Shown one piece after another: positions 7,978 to 15,146 of a stretch of DNA of 64,000 nucleotides (positions are counted from its first letter, which is position 1; every line of letters begins with the position of its first letter). Where the stretch lies: assembly GCF_031846245.1 (NCBI RefSeq), contig NZ_JAVRIC010000022.1:1-64000 (forward strand), written 5' to 3'. The position numbers and the translations under genes were made by a program. Below the pieces are notes generated by a model. It was given only the letters and a program-made list of their open reading frames with translations, was not told the origin of the DNA and did not search any database. Source of the stretch: Banduia mediterranea. Its GTDB lineage: Bacteria > Pseudomonadota > Gammaproteobacteria > Nevskiales > Nevskiaceae.

Positions 7978-8829
7978 TCAAAACGCCGAATCGTCGCTCC
8001 GTACGGCCCGCATCCGAATCGATGGATTAGCGCGGATCTTCTTCTGGGTCCCGGAATCGCTCTGGCTCAGCGCCCACAGCGCTACGTACTTGTGCAGCGC
8101 GTATTGCGCGAGCGCCAGCGAGATCAGCAGGCCACGACGCCCGTCGAGTATTGACAGCCGCAACAGGTACTGTTGCGCGAAATCGGTGAAGAAGCGGGCA
8201 CCCGCATAGATCAAGCCGCCGCGCTTGCCACGCGCGTATTTCTGCCGCGCCAGCAGACAGGCGTAATGCAGGTGTTTTTCCTGCATGTGTGCGTAGGACC
8301 GCCAGCTGTCGTGCTCCAGCTCGCCGCGCAGCAAGCCGACGCGGCACTCCGGCAACATGATCGCCTCGTGCACCAGATCGTCGCGGAAACGTGCGCCACG
8401 CCGCAGAAACAGCCGCGATTGCGGCGAGGTGAACCGACCGTAGCGCAGGGGTTTTCCAAACAACAGGGTTCGCCATGGCATCTTCAACAAGGTACGGTCG
8501 AAGTTCGGCGCGCACAGGACACGATCCACCTCCGCCCGCAGTTCCGGCGTTACGCGTTCATCCGCATCGATATAAAGAACCCAGTCGCCAGTGGCCTTGT
8601 CGAGCGCGCGGTTGCGCTGCGGACCGAAACCCGGCCAGTCGGTTTGCCAGACCTTGTCGGTATAACGCCGGACGATGTCCAAGGTTCCATCCGTGCTGCC
8701 GCTGTCGAGCACGACGATTTCGTCGACCCAACCAGCAATCGATTCGAGGCAGGCCTCGATCCGGTCGGCTTCGTTACGGCAGATGATCGTTGCGGTTATG
8801 GAAGGCCGCTGGTGTCTGGGATTGTTCAT
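7978..8829 (-). CDS. Glycosyltransferase family 2, WaaE/KdtX-like (LPS core type)
   Basis: This 283-residue GT-A protein has the compact layout of WaaE/KdtX-type LPS-core glucosyltransferases: ITATIICRNEADRIEACL at the N-terminus, VVLDSGSTDGTLDIVRR, a WPGFGPQRNRALDKA loop, and the metal site YIDADERVTPEL. The C-terminal part has the MQEKHLHYACLLARQKYARG helix and a hydrophobic stretch with many aromatic residues near the end, as in that family. It probably adds a hexose to the lipopolysaccharide inner core, though the exact sugar cannot be read from sequence. It is separated from the other glycosyltransferase genes by the fold-back element and may have its own promoter upstream of 8829. Confidence 0.8.
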   Translation of the reverse strand: MNNPRHQRPSITATIICRNEADRIEACLESIAGWVDEIVVLDSGSTDGTLDIVRRYTDKVWQTDWPGFGPQRNRALDKATGDWVLYIDADERVTPELRAEVDRVLCAPNFDRTLLKMPWRTLLFGKPLRYGRFTSPQSRLFLRRGARFRDDLVHEAIMLPECRVGLLRGELEHDSWRSYAHMQEKHLHYACLLARQKYARGKRGGLIYAGARFFTDFAQQYLLRLSILDGRRGLLISLALAQYALHKYVALWALSQSDSGTQKKIRANPSIRMRAVRSDDSAF

Positions 8830-9049
8830 GTTCGGATGTCTGGTTGACCGCTAAACTGCATCGCATTCCACGCCTTCACGGGTCCGTGCCCGAAGAGAGA
8901 CGGCACGAAAAAAAGACCCTGGCTATCCAGGCCAAGCACGCCTGGATTGTCGTCTCGCCGACATACCGCCCGCGATGGCTCTGAGGGCCTATGTTCGTAA
9001 GCAGACTTGACTGCAGGATTAACCGTCACAGAATTGCAAGGAAGAATCA

Positions 9050-9324
9050 GTGCGCAATTGGCATCGTCATAATCGGGTCCATGTCTCTCCGCGGCTGGCC
9101 GAGATCACACATTACGATCCGAGGCTGGAATGCGATCCGGCGGATGTGGGCATGCGCCGCGACAACGTGGATGTCATCTGGTCCGCCACCGAAACCCTGT
9201 ACCGAACCGGACTGCACCCCGGCATTTCCCTGGTGATCCGGTGCCGCGGCCGAGTCGTGCTGCGGCGCGCCATCGGCCATGCCCACGACAATGCACCGGA
9301 CCGCCAGGGGAGCGTGCGCCGCTG
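9050..9324 (+). pseudogene. 5' fragment of a beta-lactamase-family serine hydrolase
   Basis: A GTG start with a good ribosome site (AAGGAAG, about 5 bases upstream) opens a frame whose product matches the N-terminal 80-90 residues of beta-lactamase-family esterases/hydrolases, including VIWSATETLYRTGLHPGIS and VVLRRAIGHAHDN. The reading is then lost where IS1380-type transposase sequence begins. The catalytic SxxK segment and everything after it are missing, so no active enzyme can be made. It seems to be a gene broken by insertion-sequence activity. The 220 bases upstream (8830-9049) contain nothing else I recognise. Confidence 0.6.
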
Positions 9325-9743
9325 GATGCCGACAATGCTCTGGCCTCCGGCCCCAGCTTCTCGCGTCTGGAGAACGCGATGACCCGCTAGGATATTGATC
9401 GTCTTGCGCAGGTTTTCATCGATGCCTTCGTCGCCAGCTACGCCACGCCGCCGGCCGCGATCGTGCTGGACATGGATCACTCGGAGGATCGCACTCACGG
9501 GCAACCGGGCGCTGACACCCAAGGCCACACCGCTACTGGAGCAGACCCGTGCCCTGCACGCGCAACGCTGCGCCGATGCGCGCCGCTTCGCTCAGGCCGA
9601 GCCAGCCGCGACGCGTCTGTACGCGGATGTCGACTACCAGGCCGGCTCCTGGTCGCGCGCGGGGTCAGGACGAGAACTTCATCAAGGCGATCAAAAACGA
9701 CCTCGGCAGTGATCGCACGTCCGACCACGGGTTCCTCGCCGAC
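9325..9743 (+). mobile_element. IS1380-family transposase remnant (internally deleted)
   Basis: Three separated pieces match an IS1380-type transposase in order. The first has LASGPSFSRLENAMTR, a TAG stop at 9388-9390, then AIVLDMDHSEDRTHGQ, the DDE-region signature. The second has LLEQTRALHAQRC and LYADVDYQAGSWSR in another frame. The third has ENFIKAIKNDLGSDRTSDHG, the C-terminal signature. Most of the central domain and the strand between pieces two and three are gone, and no terminal inverted repeats were found. The 231 bases that follow (9744-9974) show no recognisable gene and include a run of nine or more G near 9895. Confidence 0.75.
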
Positions 9744-9974
9744 GCGCAATCCGGGGAAACAGCACTCTGCGCGTGCTCGAAGCACCCAAGACCCGCGATC
9801 ATGCCCGCCGGCAGCACTTCGCTGGATCGGACTGGCGCAGAAATCGGCTCGGTCGAGCGCCGGTCAGCTGGCGGAGGGTGCCGAGCGGGGCGTGGGGGGG
9901 GGGTTATGGAAGCAATTGGCACGGCAGGCCATGCTGTGCCACATTGAAGTTCAATTGGCACAGTGGTGGGCAAC

Positions 9975-10244
9975 ATGGCAACAAATCCCTCAAACAACGA
10001 AGTCCAGCTCGGCGCGCAAGGGCGCCTGGTGATTCCCGCTGCCCTGCGCAAGGCCCTGCACCTGAATCCGGGTGATCGGCTGGTGGCCCGGCAAGAGGGC
10101 GAAGCGCTGGTACTGGAGCGGCGCGAGGCGATCGAGAAACGGCTTCAGGATCGGTTTCGCCACATTCCCAAGGAGGTCAGTCTGGTGGACGAGCTGATCG
10201 CGGAGCGTCGCGCCGAGGCGGCCAAGGAGACGGCGGAGGGGTGA
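9975..10244 (+). CDS. AbrB/MazE/SpoVT-domain antitoxin
   Basis: This 89-residue protein has an N-terminal swapped-hairpin AbrB domain (about residues 9-53) with the typical VQLGAQGRLVIPAALRKAL sequence and LNPGDRLVARQEG. A charged C-terminal helix of about 35 residues follows, the part that usually wraps around the toxin. Its TGA overlaps the GTG start of the PIN-domain gene by four bases, which is standard toxin-antitoxin operon architecture. It should repress its own promoter and neutralise the toxin. A GTG at 9963 could add four residues; the ATG at 9975 is the simpler choice. Confidence 0.85.
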   Translation: MATNPSNNEVQLGAQGRLVIPAALRKALHLNPGDRLVARQEGEALVLERREAIEKRLQDRFRHIPKEVSLVDELIAERRAEAAKETAEG

Positions 10245-10621
10245 GCCTGATTCTCGATGCATCGAGTCTGCTGGCGTTCTTGCACGATGAGCCCGGGGCC
10301 GACCGGGTCTGGTCGGTTCTGTCGGGCGCCATGGTTTGCGCGGTGAACTGGTCGGAAGTCGTGCAGAAATCGCTGCGCCGTCGGGCCGACATCTCCGGCA
10401 TGCGGCAGGAATTCGTGGAGGCGGGCGTCGTCTTCGTGCCCCTCACGGCGGAGCAGGCCGAAATCGCCGCCCTGTTATGGGACAAGACGCGCCACTACGG
10501 CCTGTCTTTTGCCGATCGCGCCTGTCTGGCGCTGGCCACGGAACGCCAACTGCCGATCCTGACCGCGGATCGGGCCTGGTCCGGGTTGAGTCTGAATCTG
10601 GATATCCAGCTCATCCGCTGA
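10241..10621 (+). CDS. vapC: PIN-domain ribonuclease toxin, VapC type
   Basis: The 126-residue protein is a full PIN domain with the four expected acidic residues: Asp6 (LILDASSLLAF), Glu39 (NWSEVVQK), Asp92 (FADRACLALA) and Asp110 (ILTADRAW). VapC toxins are Mg-dependent RNases that usually cut tRNA or rRNA. Translation is coupled to the antitoxin through the four-base GTGA overlap. No frameshift or missing catalytic residue is visible, so the pair appears functional although it is surrounded by broken genes. The HsdR stub begins nine bases after its stop; toxin-antitoxin pairs of this type are often found inside type I restriction operons. Confidence 0.9.
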   Translation: MSLILDASSLLAFLHDEPGADRVWSVLSGAMVCAVNWSEVVQKSLRRRADISGMRQEFVEAGVVFVPLTAEQAEIAALLWDKTRHYGLSFADRACLALATERQLPILTADRAWSGLSLNLDIQLIR

Positions 10622-10630
10622 GCGGCACCC

Positions 10631-10890
10631 ATGCCCAAAAACACCCCCGAAGCCGCCTTTGAAACCGCCATCGAGGCGGTCCTGCTGGGCGCTGGCTATG
10701 CGCGGGTCGAGGTACAGGGCTTCGACCGCGAGCGGGCGATCTCCCCGGCGAGGCGCTGGCCTTCATCCAGGCCACCCAGGCCAGGGTGTGGGAAAAACTG
10801 GAAGCGCTGCACGGCGAGCAGACCGGCGCGCGGGTACTGGAATCCCTGTGCAAGATGAACGACGGGGTGAAGGAAAAGGAATTGCCGTGA
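10631..10890 (+). pseudogene. hsdR: HsdR (type I restriction endonuclease R subunit) N-terminal stub
   Basis: The first 37 codons (TPEAAFETAIEAVLLGAGY and GFDRERAI) match the N-terminus of type I restriction R subunits. Near 10741 the frame shifts: loss of one base would explain why LAFIQATQARVWEKLEALHG, the expected continuation, appears in the next frame. That frame stays open through VLESLCK and then stops at 10888-10890 after unrelated residues (MNDGVKEKELP). The nuclease and helicase domains are absent, and no hsdM or hsdS is present in the window. It is a dead remnant of a restriction-modification locus. Confidence 0.7.
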
Positions 10891-10930
10891 CACACAGGGG
10901 TGGTGGCGTCCGCACTACCAGGCGTCCGCG

Positions 10931-11710
10931 TCAATCTTGGCGCTGGGTCGCCCCGCTGACGGCGTCGATGCCGATGCCGGTTTCGAGCGCCACGGCGCGC
11001 TCCACCGCAAGCTCCGAGATCGACAGCATCAGCTCGATTTCCCGGATCATCGCCGCGCGATACGCCGCCACACCGGAACGCGCCGGTGGAGTCGTCGCCA
11101 GCGCACCATTCTGGGTCCGTGCGATCTGATTCTGGCCTTCTGCAACCACGGCGCCGTGTTCCTTGCGCCAGTCCTCGAACAGCACGCCCCAGATCTTCAG
11201 TTCCTCGTTGATCGCTTCGTCGCGCTTGGCGAGCAGTGGCTGATTCGCCGCGATTTCGGAAGGGTCCCGACATGGCGCTTCGCAGGCTTGCATGGCCTTG
11301 CTGATGTTGGCCTGTTTCATGCCGTAGGCGGCCTGCACCCAGCGCGTCCGCTTGGCGAGTGCCGCCTTGGGTTCGTTCTTGCCGCTGATCGATTCCAGGT
11401 AGCTGTCGTAAGCCCGCAGCGCACGCTTCACCTCCGGCGCGCTGGCGCCGTCGGGGTCCACGGGCGTTGCGGCGACGGGTGCGGTTCCGCCGTTGAGCGC
11501 CGCGATCTCGGCCTTTTCGGCCGCCAGCTGTTGTTTGAACGCCAGATAGGCCGGATTGATGTAGTCACCGCCCCGTTTCCAGGCCAGGGCATCGCCCACA
11601 CTGGTCGGCGGCGGCGGCACACTGTTCATCAGTTCGACCAGCGAAGCCGCTAGCGCCGGGAAGCTGGAAAGACCCAGAACGGTCGCAAAGACAACAGAAA
11701 TAGAACGCAT
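10931..11710 (-). CDS. Secreted protein of unknown function
   Basis: I do not recognise this 259-residue protein. It begins MRSISVVFATVLGLSSFPALAA, a good Sec signal peptide with a likely cleavage after ALA near residue 22, so it should be periplasmic or secreted. The mature part is alanine-rich and mostly helical in appearance, with a PPPPTS stretch near the N-terminus, two cysteines close together (QACEAPCRDPSE), and a long charged region likely to form helices. The start at 11710 was chosen over an upstream in-frame start because it places the signal peptide at the N-terminus. It is followed by the HsdR stub on the other strand and preceded by lexA at a distance of about 200 bases. Confidence 0.6.
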   Translation of the reverse strand: MRSISVVFATVLGLSSFPALAASLVELMNSVPPPPTSVGDALAWKRGGDYINPAYLAFKQQLAAEKAEIAALNGGTAPVAATPVDPDGASAPEVKRALRAYDSYLESISGKNEPKAALAKRTRWVQAAYGMKQANISKAMQACEAPCRDPSEIAANQPLLAKRDEAINEELKIWGVLFEDWRKEHGAVVAEGQNQIARTQNGALATTPPARSGVAAYRAAMIREIELMLSISELAVERAVALETGIGIDAVSGATQRQD

Positions 11711-11911
11711 GGCTGGACTCGAATCAGATAGGAAACCAAGACCTGCCTCGACGTCATCGGTGCATTCGCAGACGAGAACGCACAAGCACGCCTGCCGGAA
11801 CCCGGCCCGCGCCTTTACGGGGGATTGCTGTGGTTTGCGCGCTGCGCTTCGCGCCCGGAGTTGCACCACACCATCGTCGGCGGGCCACCAGGTCGATACT
11901 TCGGGATTTAG

Positions 11912-12589
11912 TTACGCAAGAAAGAGACCCGCGGATGCGCACGGTGCACCGCTGCGCAGCAGGCCGCCCATGACGCCGGCGATACGAAAACGCGGCTGTT
12001 CCTGGTCTTCGCCGGCCTGCGCCACATCGACGATGATCGGCGCGTAGGCCGGATTCTCGGCGTGCAGCGAGACCACGGAGCCTTCGCGGCGATAGCGCTT
12101 GAGTGTGATGTTCTCGAAACCGGTCATCGGATCGAGCAGGCAGGCGGCGACGATATCGCCGCTGTTCGCGCGATCCTGGCGATGGATGCCGACCAGATCA
12201 CCGTCCTGAATTCCGGCATCGATCATCGAATCCCCGCTGACGCGATGCAGAAAGTCGGCGCGCGGCTGGAACAGTGTCGGCTCAATGTTGAGCCAGTTCT
12301 CGGCATGTTCCGGTGCCGCCAGCGGCGCGCCGGCGGCGATGCGCCCCAGCAAGGGCAGGCCGGCGGGTTTCGGCGCGAACTGGCGCAACAACCGGATGCC
12401 ACGCGCATCGTTGACAGCGATCTCGATCTCGCCCTTGCGCACCAGCGCCTGAAGATGATCGCGTGCCGCCGTCTGCGAAAAACCGAAGCGTGCCGCGATG
12501 TCGCGCTGGGACGGCGGATAGCCCTCCTCGCTCAGCGATTTCTGAATATAGGCGAGAATTTCGGATTGACGTGCGGTGAGTCCAGCCAT
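11912..12589 (-). CDS. lexA: LexA repressor (SOS regulator)
   Basis: This 225-residue LexA has the N-terminal winged helix-turn-helix (residues 1-65, with YPPSQRDIAARFGFSQTAARD) and a C-terminal S24 self-cleaving domain. The cleavage site is Ala86-Gly87 in GRIAAGAP, the nucleophile is Ser121 in SGDSM, and the general base is Lys164 in ITLKRY; these match the E. coli arrangement. RecA-stimulated self-cleavage should derepress SOS genes. A perfect CTGT-N8-ACAG operator lies 31 bases upstream of the ATG, so the gene is probably autoregulated. The C-terminus is slightly extended beyond the usual end and finishes with a short hydrophobic tail. Confidence 0.95.
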   Translation of the reverse strand: MAGLTARQSEILAYIQKSLSEEGYPPSQRDIAARFGFSQTAARDHLQALVRKGEIEIAVNDARGIRLLRQFAPKPAGLPLLGRIAAGAPLAAPEHAENWLNIEPTLFQPRADFLHRVSGDSMIDAGIQDGDLVGIHRQDRANSGDIVAACLLDPMTGFENITLKRYRREGSVVSLHAENPAYAPIIVDVAQAGEDQEQPRFRIAGVMGGLLRSGAPCASAGLFLA

Positions 12590-12619
12590 GTCGCTTGCAT
12601 CCTGCCGAAAGGTGGAATA

Positions 12620-12635
12620 CTGTTCAGTTGAACAG
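12620..12635. promoter_or_regulatory. LexA-binding SOS box between lexA and a small membrane-protein gene
   Basis: The sequence CTGTTCAGTTGAACAG is a near-perfect palindrome fitting the gammaproteobacterial LexA consensus CTGT-N8-ACAG. It lies 31 bases from the lexA ATG and 20 bases from the ATG of the divergent small gene. A second GAACAGT half-site lies at 12648-12654. LexA bound here could repress both directions. Confidence 0.85.
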
Positions 12636-12654
12636 TGCTTATCAGGCGAACAGT

Positions 12655-12909
12655 ATGCGCGACCTCAGCATCAGCAGCAAGGCTCCAGCCGGACAGAATC
12701 TGCCGACACGCCGCAAGGCCGGTGGCCGCTCCAGCGGCATGGCGGTGGACATGCGCTATCGCCATGCGATGAAACGCCGCCGCGACAACGTGGCTGCCGA
12801 AGCACTGTGGCTGGAATGGCTGGTCCCGGCGACGGTGACCAGCCTGATCATCAGCCTCACGGCGTATCACCACAGCGCCCTGCTCGGCTTCGTCGGCTCG
12901 TTTTTCTGA
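12655..12909 (+). CDS. Small membrane protein, probably SOS-regulated
   Basis: The 84-residue product has a basic, polar N-terminal half (RRKAGGRSSG, RYRHAMKRRRDN) and one or two closely spaced hydrophobic segments at the C-terminus (WLVPATVTSLIISLTAY and ALLGFVGSFF). It therefore probably sits in the inner membrane with its basic end in the cytoplasm. I do not recognise a family. The ATG at 12655 lies 20 bases from a perfect LexA box that it shares with lexA, suggesting damage induction. Known SOS membrane peptides such as TisB or DinQ are also small and hydrophobic, and SulA or cell-division inhibitors are other functional analogies, but there is no sequence evidence for any of these roles. 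Confidence 0.55.
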   Translation: MRDLSISSKAPAGQNLPTRRKAGGRSSGMAVDMRYRHAMKRRRDNVAAEALWLEWLVPATVTSLIISLTAYHHSALLGFVGSFF

Positions 12910-12964
12910 ACGCTTGAGGCTTTGCAGCGGCAGCCGGAAGCGGCCGCCGCAACAAGCGACGGAC

Positions 12965-13471
12965 TCAGGTACCGCCGAGAAAGTCCATCTTGCCGAGTTC
13001 CACTCCGTTGTGCCGCAGGATGTTGTAGCTGGTGACAACGTGAAAATACAGATTCGGGACCGCGAAGCCCTGCAGGTATTGCAGGCCGGTGAAGCGCAGC
13101 TCACGCATACGCGTTTTCACCACCACCTGACGTTCTTCGCTGCCGTCGACTTGGTCCGGCGAGAATCCGGCCAGATATTCGAGGGTCTTGTCGAGACGCT
13201 CGATCAGCTGCGCCATCGTGGTTTCCGTGTCATCCCAGCTCGGCACGTCGCGCCCGGCCAGCCGCGCCATGCTGCCCTTGGCCGCGTCTGAGGCGATCTG
13301 AACCTGGCGGCGCAACGGAAACATGTCCGGCGCCAATCGCGATTCAACCAAGACATCGACTTCGTAACCGCGGGCCTTCGCGTGCGCATCCGCCTTGACC
13401 AGCATGTTGCGCAGATTGCCGATCATGCGTGTGAACACCGGCGCGGACGCCTCGTACATCGATATCGCCAT
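12965..13471 (-). CDS. DUF1993 family protein
   Basis: This 168-residue protein fits the DUF1993 family: it starts MAISMYEASAPVFTRMIGNL, has LAPDMFPLRRQVQIASDAAKG in the first third, and ends with the conserved PNLYFHVVTSYNILRHNGVELGK region. The fold is a four-helix bundle like DinB-type proteins; no activity has been established. The start is well supported by GGAGGAG eight bases upstream. It is monocistronic and faces the small membrane-protein gene, with 55 bases between the two stops. Confidence 0.88.
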   Translation of the reverse strand: MAISMYEASAPVFTRMIGNLRNMLVKADAHAKARGYEVDVLVESRLAPDMFPLRRQVQIASDAAKGSMARLAGRDVPSWDDTETTMAQLIERLDKTLEYLAGFSPDQVDGSEERQVVVKTRMRELRFTGLQYLQGFAVPNLYFHVVTSYNILRHNGVELGKMDFLGGT

Positions 13472-13560
13472 ACTGGGTTCTCCTCCGAACGACGTGTTGT
13501 CGGCGGCGATTCTAGTAGTCCGCCTAGTTGATAGCTACGGGTATCGCCAAGAACAGTGTT

Positions 13561-13586
13561 CTCCCTCTCCCTCCGGGAGAAGGGGG
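13561..13586. repeat. Extragenic C-rich/G-rich palindrome
   Basis: CTCCCTCTCCCTCCGGGAGA followed by AGGGGG can fold into a hairpin with CTCCC/TCTCC pairing to GGGAGA/AGGGG. Palindromes of this type recur between genes in many gammaproteobacteria. Here it lies between the DUF1993 gene and djlA, which diverge, so it is unlikely to be a simple terminator for either. Confidence 0.4.
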
Positions 13587-13719
13587 CACTCATCGGTTCG
13601 GCTCACCCTTCATATCTATCTCCGCTGCCTTCTCATGGGAGGTCTACTAGGGCAATCGTGCCTGCAACAGGCGGAGCATGATCGCTGCCTGGAATCGGCC
13701 ACTGCACTAGAATTGGCGG

Positions 13720-14487
13720 ATGAACCTCACCACTATCGCTGGCGCCCTGATCGGCTTCGCCATCGGACGCTTCCCCGGACTAGTCCTGGGCGCTCTCATC
13801 GGATACTTCCTCAGCCGCATGACCCTGGGCACGGTGGTTCGTGCTGCGGTCGGGAAACTGCAGCAGCAGTTCCTCGAATCCACCTTCGCCGTGATGGGCG
13901 CCGTGTGCAAGGCGGACGGCCAGATCACCGAAGACGAAATTCGCGTTGCCGAAACCCTGTTCGAGCGGCTGCGCCTGGACAGCGTCGCACGCCAGACGGC
14001 ACGCACCGCCTTCAATCGCGGCAAGACCGCGGGTTTCGATCTGGACGCGGAGGTTCAGACCTTCCGCAAAGCCTGCCGCGGCCAGCATGCACTGCTGCAG
14101 ATGTTCCTGCAGGTACAGATTTCGGCCGTGGTCGCCGACGGCGAGATGCATCCCGCCGAGCACGAAATGGTGATGCGCATCGCGCGCGGCCTGGGTCTGT
14201 CGGAAGCCGAGGTGCGGCAAGTCGAAGCGATGCTGCTGGGTGGTGGGCGGGCCAGCGAGGCCTCGTCTCCGCAGCGCCTGGAGAACGCCTACCGTGTGCT
14301 CGGGGTGTCGCCGTCCGCGCCCGATGCCGAGATCAAAAAAGCGTATCGGCGCCTGATGAGTCAGAACCATCCGGACAAACTGGCCGCCAAGGGTTTGCCG
14401 GAAAGCATGCGTCAGATGGCCGAAGAGAAGACCCGGGAAATCACCGGCGCCTACGAAATCGTGGAACGGGCTCGAGCCAAGTCCTGA
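13720..14487 (+). CDS. djlA: Co-chaperone DjlA
   Basis: The 255-residue protein has the DjlA layout: an N-terminal glycine-rich transmembrane segment (residues 4-32), a TerB-like helical domain (about 45-175), and a C-terminal J domain (about 188-255) with the HPD signature at 217-219 in QNHPDKLAAKGLP. It should sit in the inner membrane with the J domain in the cytoplasm, stimulating DnaK ATPase activity. In E. coli DjlA influences capsule and envelope signalling. It appears to be a single gene with no close partner. The ribosome site before 13720 is weak. Confidence 0.93.
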   Translation: MNLTTIAGALIGFAIGRFPGLVLGALIGYFLSRMTLGTVVRAAVGKLQQQFLESTFAVMGAVCKADGQITEDEIRVAETLFERLRLDSVARQTARTAFNRGKTAGFDLDAEVQTFRKACRGQHALLQMFLQVQISAVVADGEMHPAEHEMVMRIARGLGLSEAEVRQVEAMLLGGGRASEASSPQRLENAYRVLGVSPSAPDAEIKKAYRRLMSQNHPDKLAAKGLPESMRQMAEEKTREITGAYEIVERARAKS

Positions 14488-14540
14488 TGTCCAGACGAAT
14501 CCGGGCGCTCGCGCCCGGATTCGTCAACAAGCCAGCCGAC

Positions 14541-14900
14541 TTACTCCACGACGATCGTGCCGCTCATGCTTTCTCCATGAATCGCGCACTGGTAGGGATA
14601 GGTTCCGGGCTGGCTGAAGCTGCGCTTATAGCTCGCATGGTGACCGAGTCTGGGGCTGGACTGATCACTGAACTTCACGAGGTGATTGGAACCGTCCTCA
14701 TTGGTCCAGGTGACGGTGGTCCCGGATGGCACGCTCAGGGTTTCCGGCTCGAAGAACATCTTCAACTGCGAGCCGCTGATTTCTCCTTTGATCTTGACCT
14801 CCGCCTGTGCCAGCGCGCTGGCCGGGGACAGCGCCGCTGCGGCCAGTCCGAGACTGATCAGGGCCGGGATCCAGACGGGTTTTCTGGTGTGGGACTGCAT
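14541..14900 (-). CDS. Periplasmic cupredoxin-domain protein (plastocyanin-like)
   Basis: This 119-residue protein has a signal peptide ending near ALAQA (residue 33) and a single cupredoxin domain. The four type-1 copper ligands can be placed: His73 (SNHLV), Cys105 and His108 (YQCAIHG), and Met112 (ESM). It should bind one copper ion and act as a small periplasmic electron carrier or copper-binding protein. The start is supported by AAGGAG eight bases upstream. A perfect 8-bp palindrome lies 28 bases upstream of the ATG and may be regulatory. The gene converges on djlA. Confidence 0.88.
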   Translation of the reverse strand: MQSHTRKPVWIPALISLGLAAAALSPASALAQAEVKIKGEISGSQLKMFFEPETLSVPSGTTVTWTNEDGSNHLVKFSDQSSPRLGHHASYKRSFSQPGTYPYQCAIHGESMSGTIVVE

Positions 14901-14927
14901 GCACGAACTCCTTTTGGGAACGGATGG

Positions 14928-14947
14928 CCGAACCCGTTCGGGTTCGG
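14928..14947. promoter_or_regulatory. Perfect palindrome upstream of the cupredoxin gene
   Basis: CCGAACCC and GGGTTCGG form an 8-bp perfect inverted repeat around a GTTC loop, 28 bases upstream of the cupredoxin ATG. It could be an operator or a leader hairpin. It is followed on the plus strand by ATTTTC, but no plus-strand gene ends nearby, so a terminator role is less likely. Confidence 0.35.
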
Positions 14948-15146
14948 ATTTTCGTTGCCGCGCTGCGGTGTTCGGCTTTTGGACTGGCGAGCCGGAGTCG
15001 GACCCAAGCCGCTGCCTGCGGCACGCTCCGATCCCGACTCACGGGCGCCCCCGCCCCATCCGGATTTCTGTGACATCGCGACCTGGGAAAACACGCAAGG
15101 TTCCAGCCAGTTCTCAGGCGTGCTGAGGGGAGCCTGCGCCGCAGAC

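Noticed and set aside
7742-7981. Minus-strand open frame with a Cys-Asp repeat (CDCDCDCD)
   Set aside because: The repeat arises from the hexanucleotide GTCGCA; there is no ribosome site and no gene-like composition around it.
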